A stretch of DNA of 44,765 bases from Caldifarciminota bacterium (GTDB lineage Bacteria > Hydrothermota > Tepidihabitantia > SM23-42), in assembly GCA_014859085.1 (NCBI GenBank), contig JACUUY010000005.1:1-44765 (forward strand), in the 5' to 3' direction. Positions 36,248-42,388 of the stretch are shown here, in pieces. Position 1 is the stretch's first letter; each line of letters begins with the position of its first letter. Position numbers and translations under genes: made by a program. Below the pieces are notes generated by a model. That model saw nothing but the letters and a program-made list of their open reading frames with translations. It was not told the DNA's origin and ran no database searches.

Positions 36248-37663
36248 TCAGAGGGTGAAGAATTTTGAAAAATCTACTGAGAAGTTTTCGGGGTGATATT
36301 CTCCCCGTTCTCTGTCCAGAATATACTTGCCCTTATACTCCCTCCTGACAACAATGCCGAGCATGCCGCAGTAATAGTCGATCTCTTCTTTCGTGTTGTA
36401 GAGGCCGAAGCTGATCCGGATGGTGCCGGGGATCTTTGAGCGGTCGCGGCTGAGAATGTGCTTCTCGACGTCCTTTGCCTGTTCTGGAGTGACGCCCAGC
36501 AGGCATTTCACATACGGATGCGCGCAGAAACAACCGTTTCTCACGCCCACGCCGCCTTCGTAACTCAAGATCGCGGAAACCAGGGCGTGATCCATGTCTC
36601 GGACATTAAAGCTGATGACGCCCAGCCGCTGTCGTGCATTATCCGGCTCCTTATCGCCATATATTATGATTTCGGGCATGCCATTCATTTTTTCCAGGGC
36701 ATAGGCCGTCAGGTCCGCCTCGTGGTCGATTATCGAATCGAAGCCGACTTCTTCGATCAACTTGACGACTTTGGCCAGGGCAACGACGCCGATAATATCA
36801 GGCGTGCCGGCCTCTTCTCTTTCCGGCAGGTCCTTCCAGTAGGCGCTTTCGAGATCGACGATATCGACCGTGCCGCCGCCCACGTAATCTGGATCACCGT
36901 GCTCGAATGCTGACCGGTCGGCAACGAGAACACCGATGCCGTACGGCGCATACATCTTATGTGCGGAGAACGAGAGGTAGTCGATGTGCTCGGGGTCGGT
37001 CTTTGGTTTGATGCGGATCGGACGGTGGGGTGCGAGCTGCGCCGCGTCGACCGCGATCTGCGCTCCGGCCTCGTGCGCTTTCGCCGCATATTCGTGGATC
37101 GGATTTATGTAGCCGGTGACATTTGAAGCGCCGCTGATCGCGACCAAGCACACTTTACCTTTATGCTGCCTGATTTTGTCATCGAAATCCCTCATGCTTA
37201 TCGTGCCATCGGGATTGAGATCGATATGGACAACCCGGCCGACCTTGCGCCAGGGCAATTCATTGGAATGGTGTTCCATGATCGAGGTCAGTATTACCGG
37301 CTTATCGGCGTCTTGCCCCATTGCCTTGATCGTCGGGCACTGAAAGCGCCACGCGAGCCGGTTGATCGCCTCGGTCGTATTCTTGCAGAATATAACGGTG
37401 GAACTGGCATCGGCGCCGACAAAGCGGCCGATTATGTGTCGCGCTTCTTCAAATACCCGGGAAGAAAGCTGCGACTTGAAACCGGTGCCGCGGTGCACAT
37501 TGGAATACCACTTGGAGAACTCGTCGACCTTAGCCATGACCGGCAGCAGCGTCGGTGTACTCGCCGCATTGTCAAAATTAATGTATTTTACCCGAGAACC
37601 ATTCAGGAGCGGGACTTCTTCATTCAAACCTACGATCTGCTTCTGTAATTCCTTCAGATCCAT
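36248..37663 (-). CDS. Aminotransferase class V, cysteine desulfurase-like
   Basis: The 471-residue PLP enzyme resembles SufS/NifS-like desulfurases. It has YINFDNAASTPTL early, HHSNELPW near residue 131, the PLP lysine Lys236 in SFSAHKMYAPYGIG and a catalytic-loop Cys378 in VRNGCFCAHPY. A longer C-terminal tail ends DFSKFFTL. It would mobilise sulfur from cysteine for clusters or thio-modification, but a related lyase role is possible. No scaffold protein is adjacent. ATG 37663 has no SD. It lies 4 nt after the stop of a leaderless mini-ORF, so it may be translated by reinitiation. Confidence 0.85.
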   Translation of the reverse strand: MDLKELQKQIVGLNEEVPLLNGSRVKYINFDNAASTPTLLPVMAKVDEFSKWYSNVHRGTGFKSQLSSRVFEEARHIIGRFVGADASSTVIFCKNTTEAINRLAWRFQCPTIKAMGQDADKPVILTSIMEHHSNELPWRKVGRVVHIDLNPDGTISMRDFDDKIRQHKGKVCLVAISGASNVTGYINPIHEYAAKAHEAGAQIAVDAAQLAPHRPIRIKPKTDPEHIDYLSFSAHKMYAPYGIGVLVADRSAFEHGDPDYVGGGTVDIVDLESAYWKDLPEREEAGTPDIIGVVALAKVVKLIEEVGFDSIIDHEADLTAYALEKMNGMPEIIIYGDKEPDNARQRLGVISFNVRDMDHALVSAILSYEGGVGVRNGCFCAHPYVKCLLGVTPEQAKDVEKHILSRDRSKIPGTIRISFGLYNTKEEIDYYCGMLGIVVRREYKGKYILDRERGEYHPENFSVDFSKFFTL

Positions 37664-37667
37664 GGGG

Positions 37668-37694
37668 CTATTTCACTTTGTCAGTTAAGCTCAT
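37668..37694 (-). CDS. Leaderless 8-codon mini-ORF upstream of the desulfurase-like gene
   Basis: ATG 37694 lies 6 nt after the -10, the same distance as in the leaderless transglycosylase and glmM-like genes. It opens MSLTDKVK followed by TAG at 37670-37668. The main ATG is 4 nt after this stop and one base out of frame. It may drive translation by termination-reinitiation. Short length alone makes a coding role uncertain. Confidence 0.4.
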   Translation of the reverse strand: MSLTDKVK

Positions 37695-37700
37695 GCAGTC

Positions 37701-37728
37701 ATTATAACATAATACAGCCCGCAGTCAA
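37701..37728 (-). promoter_or_regulatory. Promoter of the desulfurase-like gene
   Basis: On minus, TTGACT (37728-37723), a 16-bp spacer and consensus TATAAT (37706-37701). The mini-ORF ATG is 6 nt downstream of the -10. Confidence 0.85.
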
Positions 37729-37766
37729 GAACAGAAGTCCAATGTCCAGAAAAGCCATGTCAGTTA

Positions 37767-37794
37767 TTGACTAAGCCATCTTTATGTATACTAT
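37767..37794 (+). promoter_or_regulatory. Candidate promoter of the second DUF4412-like gene
   Basis: TTGACT (37767-37772) with TACTAT (37789-37794) at 16 bp, or with the better TATACT (37787-37792) at 14 bp. The -10 is ambiguous, so this is weaker than the other promoters here. Confidence 0.5.
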
Positions 37795-37845
37795 TACTTG
37801 TACACAACAGAGAACATCAAAACAACCAAAGAAAGGAAGGTGAAC

Positions 37846-38784
37846 ATGCGTGATAATAGCAGTGCAGGATGGTTCACTATAGTTTGTATTGCGTTTCTTC
37901 TGTCCACGTGTTTGAATATCTCTTTTGCTGCTCAGTTCGTAGCAAGCATGTCCGAGACCATGGATAACGTGACCAGGACGAATAAGATATACGTCAAAAA
38001 TGACAGATATCGCATGGAGCTGGAGGAAGAAGGCCACAAGGTCTTTGTTCTGGTCGATCAGACTGCAGGACTGACACGCATCCTCATGCCAGAGGAAAAG
38101 GTCTACATGGAAATGGCCAACGATGATATGCAGAGCCTGATGAACGATCCTTTCCAGGCCGCCAAATACACAGAGAAGATGGGCGAGAAGGTGAAGACCG
38201 GGGCCGAAAAGATCAACGGATATGATTGTGACGTCTACGCCATTCGGAGCGGAAACGATGAGTTGATGCAACTGTGGTTTTCAAACACACTTGGCTTCCC
38301 GCTGAAAATCGCCATAACTGGTGAGCCCGCGCGTACCATGGAATTGAAAGATATAAAGGTGGAGGAAGTTGATGATGAGGTGTTCGCGATGCCCGTTGGT
38401 TATTCAAGAATGAGCAGCCGTGAGGAAAAGGTTATTGAGCTGCCAGATTGGGCACATCGTGTTTCATTGGTGGCGTTCGTTGATTTACCATTCGAACAGA
38501 TGATATTTGATGAGGAGATCGTACGGGTCAGAATCGTTGCGGGAAAAGGTGTCAGAGTGACTGGTATGAACAAACTGGATGATAAGTCAGCATTCATGGC
38601 GGTGCCCTTTAAGGATGGCAAACCGATACATGAGCCGACGATGTATTTATATAACATGACCTGGAATGGCGAAACCTGGAATCCAAGTTTTGAGTTAACG
38701 CCAGAACAAGCGGATGAAGTAGTCGTCCGCGTTAAAGACGGAACGATCGATCTGAAAATCGAACAATTCGATCTAAAAGATTGA
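37846..38784 (+). CDS. DUF4412-like exported protein with C-terminal extension
   Basis: The 312-residue product has a signal peptide (IVCIAFLLSTCLNISFAAQ). A DUF4412-like domain follows, with FVASMSETMDNVTRTNKIYV, MELEEEGHKVFVLVDQTAG, EEKVYMEM and a late NGYDCDVYAI. After about residue 190 it has an added beta domain of about 100 residues (WAHRVSLVAFVDLPF to IDLKIEQFDL) that the paralogue at 17741 lacks. Its role is unknown. AAGGAAGG (37833-37840) sets ATG 37846; the frame opens earlier but without an SD. Base use here is more AT-rich than in most neighbours. Confidence 0.75.
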   Translation: MRDNSSAGWFTIVCIAFLLSTCLNISFAAQFVASMSETMDNVTRTNKIYVKNDRYRMELEEEGHKVFVLVDQTAGLTRILMPEEKVYMEMANDDMQSLMNDPFQAAKYTEKMGEKVKTGAEKINGYDCDVYAIRSGNDELMQLWFSNTLGFPLKIAITGEPARTMELKDIKVEEVDDEVFAMPVGYSRMSSREEKVIELPDWAHRVSLVAFVDLPFEQMIFDEEIVRVRIVAGKGVRVTGMNKLDDKSAFMAVPFKDGKPIHEPTMYLYNMTWNGETWNPSFELTPEQADEVVVRVKDGTIDLKIEQFDLKD

Positions 38785-38948
38785 AGAGCTGCCGCAAGTG
38801 CCATTGATGATGGGCCGCTTGAGTCAACGCTTTGATGGCTGCAATCGTTATTGCGTGTGCAGGCTGGAAGCTGTTTTGCTGACGCTGCTTCGATTGGCTT
38901 CCGTGTGATCCATATCGGAACTTACTTTAGTGTGACTGTGGGCAAGGG

Positions 38949-39536
38949 ATGGCGCAGAGAAGAAGATTGAAAAGATGTGCGTGGGCGGAAGGTAGTTCAC
39001 CATTGATGCTGCAATATCATAACCGGGAATGGGGCGTGTCTGTCCACAGTGACCGCAAGCTTTTCGAGTTTCTTATTCTTGAAGGCGCTCAAGCTGGCTT
39101 GAGTTGGAGAACAATACTGGATAGGCGGCAAAATTACCGACGAACATTTGACAATTTCGATATGCGCAAGATCGCAAAATATGCAAAGAAAGACATCAAT
39201 CGATTGCTGAAAGACGCCGGTATTATTCGCAGTCGTCTAAAGATCGCAGCGACGATAGAAAATGCGAAGAGGTTTATTGAGGTGAAAAAGGAGTTCGGGT
39301 CGTTTGATAAATACATCTGGCAATTCGTGGGCGGAAAGCCTATTCATAACAAATACGAGACACCTGCGGAACTACCTGCTCAGACAAAAGAGTCTCAAAT
39401 GATGAGCCAGGATTTGAAGAAACGCGGGTTCAGATTCGTTGGGCCGGTTATTTGCTATGCCTTCATGCAAGCCGTGGGCATGGTTAATGATCATACAACT
39501 GATTGCTATCGTTATCATGAAATCAATAAACGATGA
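38949..39536 (+). CDS. tag: DNA-3-methyladenine glycosylase I
   Basis: Tag excises 3-methyladenine from alkylated DNA. The 195-residue product has the zinc-snap ligands Cys10 (RCAW), His24 (YHNREWG), His182 and Cys186 (NDHTTDCYR). EGAQAGLSWRTIL and FVGPVICYAFMQAVGMVNDH, near the C-terminus, are diagnostic. It overlaps the alkyltransferase-like gene by 4 bp (ATGA), so the two form a repair operon. No clear promoter was found in the 164-bp gap upstream, which otherwise holds nothing I can assign. The gene is AT-richer than its partner. Confidence 0.95.
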   Translation: MAQRRRLKRCAWAEGSSPLMLQYHNREWGVSVHSDRKLFEFLILEGAQAGLSWRTILDRRQNYRRTFDNFDMRKIAKYAKKDINRLLKDAGIIRSRLKIAATIENAKRFIEVKKEFGSFDKYIWQFVGGKPIHNKYETPAELPAQTKESQMMSQDLKKRGFRFVGPVICYAFMQAVGMVNDHTTDCYRYHEINKR

Positions 39537-39853
39537 ACTACAATATTGAAAAGGGGTTCTACGAACGCGTTGTTAAAGTCATAAAGAGCATACCCGCCGG
39601 CAGGGTCGTGACCTATGGCCAGATCGCGGAGTACGCGGGAAAGCCCAGGGCGGCGCGCGAAGTCGCGTATATATTACATTCATCTTCAGAAAAAGAGAAC
39701 CTGCCCTGGCAGCGCGTGATCAATAGCAAGGGGCAGATATCCCTGAGGCCGGGGTACGGGTACGAATTGCAGAAGAGGCTGCTCGAGGATGAGGGTGTGG
39801 TGTTTGACGGAGAAGATCGCGTTGATTTCGAGCTTTATCTCTGGCAACCGTGA
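39533..39853 (+). CDS. Alkyltransferase-like protein (ATL)
   Basis: ATL proteins bind O6-alkylguanine and hand lesions to nucleotide excision repair without removing the alkyl group. The 106-residue product has the MGMT-like DNA-binding fold with AGRVVTYGQIAEYAG and ARAxREVAYILHSSS. In place of the catalytic PCHR it has LPWQRVI with Trp59, so it cannot accept an alkyl group. GYELQKRLLEDEGV closes the domain. It is coupled to tag, and together they handle N- and O-alkylation damage. Confidence 0.9.
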   Translation: MNYNIEKGFYERVVKVIKSIPAGRVVTYGQIAEYAGKPRAAREVAYILHSSSEKENLPWQRVINSKGQISLRPGYGYELQKRLLEDEGVVFDGEDRVDFELYLWQP

Positions 39854-40007
39854 AAACAGATGAGATAAGCCGGGGGGTCTGTTGCCACATCGCGGAAACA
39901 TGCATCGAACAGAGACCGTGCAGCAGCCGGCCACGGGTCGGACAAGGGCCGGCGCAGCATAAACCGGAGAGACCGCCCGGCAGTCCAAATATCGCTCGGA
40001 AAAAATC

Positions 40008-40571
40008 ATGATTGGAAATGGACACGCTGGCGTAGCCGACGAGGATCTGCTCAAACGCGCCGCTCTGGGCGACGAGCATTCCTTTGAACAGCTGCTCAGT
40101 AGATACCAGCAGGCCGTTTTCAACACGATCTACCACTACACGGGCAACCGCGAAGATGTCCAGGATCTGGCCCAGGAGATTTTCGTTAAGGTCTGGCGGA
40201 ACGCGGCAAAATTCAAAGGTAAGTCTAAGTTCTCAACGTGGCTCTACAGGATCGTCGTGAATCACTGCCTCAATTATCGCCGCAAGAACCGGCACAAAAA
40301 TGTGTCGCTCGATGAACTGATCGCACAGGGCAATCTGCCTGACCCCCTCGTGGTCGAGCCTGATTGGGAACAGCGAAGAAAGGTCGAGATCGTGCGCCGG
40401 GCGGTCGAGGAGCTGTCGGAACGGCAGCGCATGGCGCTCATCCTGGCGCAGTTCGAGGGGAGGTCGTACAGCGAGATCGCCGAGATCATGAAGGTTTCCC
40501 AGTCTTCTGTCGAATCGCTGATCTTTCGGGCACGCCGGGCCCTGAAGCGCAAGCTGGCAAAGGTTTTGTGA
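40008..40571 (+). CDS. ECF sigma factor of the envelope-stress module
   Basis: The 187-residue product has sigma region 2 with FEQLLSRYQQAVFNTIYHYTG and DLAQEIFVKVWRNAAKF, then FSTWLYRIVVNHCLNY. Region 4 reads MALILAQFEGRSYSEIAEIM and SQSSVESLIFRARRALKRKL. It is followed by an anti-sigma gene and two Spy/CnrX-like genes, as in metal- or envelope-stress systems such as CnrYXH. A GGAAAC word at 39894-39899 might be part of an autoregulated ECF promoter, but this is weak. ATG 40008 is chosen for the typical N-terminus. Confidence 0.9.
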   Translation: MIGNGHAGVADEDLLKRAALGDEHSFEQLLSRYQQAVFNTIYHYTGNREDVQDLAQEIFVKVWRNAAKFKGKSKFSTWLYRIVVNHCLNYRRKNRHKNVSLDELIAQGNLPDPLVVEPDWEQRRKVEIVRRAVEELSERQRMALILAQFEGRSYSEIAEIMKVSQSSVESLIFRARRALKRKLAKVL

Positions 40572-40632
40572 GGTTCACACTGGACCGCAAGAATCTGATA
40601 GATATTGGTGTCTCAATAAATAGGAGCAATGA

Positions 40633-41106
40633 ATGAAGTGTTCTAAGGTAAGAAGAAAATTATCTCGATACCTGGACGGCGAAGTGTGCCCGGATGAGCA
40701 GCGGTTGTTATCAGAGCACCTGGAGCTTTGCCGGGAATGCCAAGCCGAACTGGCCGCATTGTCCAGGCTCGGTGATGTCCTAAACAGTACATTAGAGGGG
40801 ATGGAAATCCAGCCTTTTTTCATGACCCGTCTGAGGCAGTGCGTGCGGGAAGAGGTGCGCCCGGCAATGATCATTGAGAAGATCCGGAGAGTGGCCGTCG
40901 CGGCGGCAACCGCGGTTGGCATTGTTGTTTCGTTATTGATCGGCAATCAAGCAGGCAAGACATTGTATCGATCGATCGCGTCGAGTTATGTCGCGCAAGG
41001 CGTGGAGGAGAGTGATATCTTCGGTCTAAGTTCATTTGATGAATTCTCGGATGGCTCGTTGTCCGATGTTTACAACCAGCTTGTTGCGGGAGGCCATAGT
41101 GGATAA
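40633..41106 (+). CDS. Zinc-finger anti-sigma factor
   Basis: The 157-residue product has H29-x3-C33-x2-C36 in HLELCREC, the same spacing as the anti-sigma at 16292. A single transmembrane helix follows at about residues 83-102 (VAVAAATAVGIVVSLLIG). The periplasmic tail of about 55 residues is short and acidic. AGGAG lies 6 nt before the ATG, 61 nt after the sigma gene. It probably holds the sigma factor at the membrane until released. The next start overlaps its stop by 8 bp. Confidence 0.85.
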   Translation: MKCSKVRRKLSRYLDGEVCPDEQRLLSEHLELCRECQAELAALSRLGDVLNSTLEGMEIQPFFMTRLRQCVREEVRPAMIIEKIRRVAVAAATAVGIVVSLLIGNQAGKTLYRSIASSYVAQGVEESDIFGLSSFDEFSDGSLSDVYNQLVAGGHSG

Positions 41107-41641
41107 GAAAGTTCTGGTTGTTGTGCTCGTCATCTCGGTCGCCATAAATCTGGCCACGGTTTTCACACTGGGATATTTCTGGTTAACGAGGCCGCCCGCC
41201 GGGCAGGAATTTCCTTCCGGCCCACAGCCCATGGCGCCGGAGTGGCGGAACACGCGGATCGTCAGGGAACTCGGCTTGAGCGAGAAGCAGATAGAGAAGA
41301 TAAAAAAGGAAAATGAAGAGATGAGAGAAACGATGCTCCCCTTGCGTCAAGAGTTATTCATGAAGCGGCAGGAGTTAATGTCAATGCTGCGCGAAGAAAG
41401 AATCGACCGGGAAAAAACGGATACCCTGATCGAGCAGATAGCCCGGCTTCAAGTGAAGCATGATGCGCAGGTTTTTGAGCGTTTGGCCAGGATCAAGACA
41501 ATTCTTACGCAGGAGCAGCAGGAACGGCTGGGCGGTTTGCTTCATCAACTGCTCATGAAAGGCAGTCCCGATGAACCTCAACCGGTACCGATGCGGCGCC
41601 ATGGTGTCCGCAAGTTACCGCGCGTCGAGGAAGGACGTTGA
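41099..41641 (+). CDS. CnrX/Spy-like membrane-anchored periplasmic protein
   Basis: The 180-residue product has an N-terminal signal-anchor helix (VLVVVLVISVAINLATVFTLGYF). A long helical periplasmic domain follows, with LGLSEKQIEKIKKENEEM, LRQELFMKRQELMSMLREE, and LARIKTILTQEQQERL near the end. This is the LTxxQ-like helical repeat of the Spy/CpxP/CnrX (periplasmic heavy-metal sensor) family. A membrane-tethered copy next to an anti-sigma gene fits a signal sensor. GTG 41099 has GGGAGG (41088-41093) 5 nt upstream. The metal or ligand is unknown. Confidence 0.8.
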   Translation: MDKKVLVVVLVISVAINLATVFTLGYFWLTRPPAGQEFPSGPQPMAPEWRNTRIVRELGLSEKQIEKIKKENEEMRETMLPLRQELFMKRQELMSMLREERIDREKTDTLIEQIARLQVKHDAQVFERLARIKTILTQEQQERLGGLLHQLLMKGSPDEPQPVPMRRHGVRKLPRVEEGR

Positions 41642-41669
41642 GATGCTGAGCAAAAGAAAGGAGAAACAC

Positions 41670-42155
41670 ATGCATAGACTAAACTCAAAACAAATCGCGG
41701 TGCCAGTCCTTGCATTATTGATGCTTGCTGGCAGCGCGTTCGCGCAGGCTCCGAAAATGGAGCCGGAGCCCGGTAAAGCCCGGGGTATGGGGGAATGTCG
41801 GATGTCCGAGCCTGGACACATGATACCCGGCTTGACCGAAGAGCAGCAAACCCGGATCAAGACCATGAGGGTAGAGCACATGAAGGCGATGCAGTCTCTG
41901 CGCAATCAACTGGGCGAGAAGAAAGCGCGTCTGCGCACGCTCACGACCGGTGATAAGGTCAACATGACCGAAGTCAACAAAATGATCGACGAGATCGGCA
42001 GCCTGCGCACCAAAATGATGAAGCAGAAAGAACAGCATCGGCAGGAGATACGGAATCTTCTCAATGACGAGCAGCGGATATTCTTTGACACCCGTCACAA
42101 AATGCACGAAAAAGGAGAGCGCCAACGGCATGAAGCAATGCCCCGCATGAGATAA
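41670..42155 (+). CDS. Spy/CpxP-like soluble periplasmic protein
   Basis: The 161-residue product has a cleavable signal peptide (VPVLALLMLAGSAFAQ). A helical methionine-, histidine- and lysine-rich domain follows, with PGLTEEQQTRIKTMRVEHMKA and IRNLLNDEQRIFFDTRH. Both contain the LTxxQ-like elements of Spy, a periplasmic chaperone/metal-responsive family. AAAGGAG (41657-41663) sets ATG 41670; an upstream ATG at 41643 lacks an SD. It is the output partner of the 40008-41641 module and is followed by a strong hairpin. Confidence 0.82.
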   Translation: MHRLNSKQIAVPVLALLMLAGSAFAQAPKMEPEPGKARGMGECRMSEPGHMIPGLTEEQQTRIKTMRVEHMKAMQSLRNQLGEKKARLRTLTTGDKVNMTEVNKMIDEIGSLRTKMMKQKEQHRQEIRNLLNDEQRIFFDTRHKMHEKGERQRHEAMPRMR

Positions 42156-42176
42156 GGGGTACGTTCGGAAAGGCAT

Positions 42177-42208
42177 CCGGGGTTTGCGGCGTCTGCCGCA
42201 AACCCCGG
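42177..42208 (+). terminator. Intrinsic terminator hairpin after the Spy-like gene
   Basis: CCGGGGTTTGCGGC (42177-42190), a 4-nt loop and GCCGCAAACCCCGG (42195-42208) form a perfect 14-bp stem, followed by CTTGTTTCTATT. Confidence 0.85.
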
Positions 42209-42322
42209 TGCGGTATCTTGTTTCTATTACTCAAGAATTTTTGGTTCTCAATTCAAATGAATAAGAAAGACGCCCGGTTGTAGTAGTTACAGATCAGATC
42301 CGGGGCGTACTGCTTTGCGGCA

Positions 42323-42350
42323 TTGACAGATCTTCCGTTTCCGTTATACT
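42323..42350 (+). promoter_or_regulatory. sigma70-type promoter of the M1-like gene
   Basis: TTGACA (42323-42328), a 16-bp spacer and TATACT (42345-42350). The -10 ends 38 nt before ATG 42389, and no clear SD was seen. Confidence 0.75.
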
Positions 42351-42388
42351 TGCACCTATAAAGATCACCTTCACATGATACGAATATC

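Noticed and set aside
38785-38948. Promoter or small RNA in the gap before tag
   Set aside because: Only a TTGGCT word was noticed and no -10 lies at a suitable distance; nothing supportable.
39894-39920. Possible ECF promoter GGAAAC-N17-CGTG upstream of the 40008 sigma gene
   Set aside because: Only loosely matches ECF consensus, and no second copy upstream of a likely target was found.
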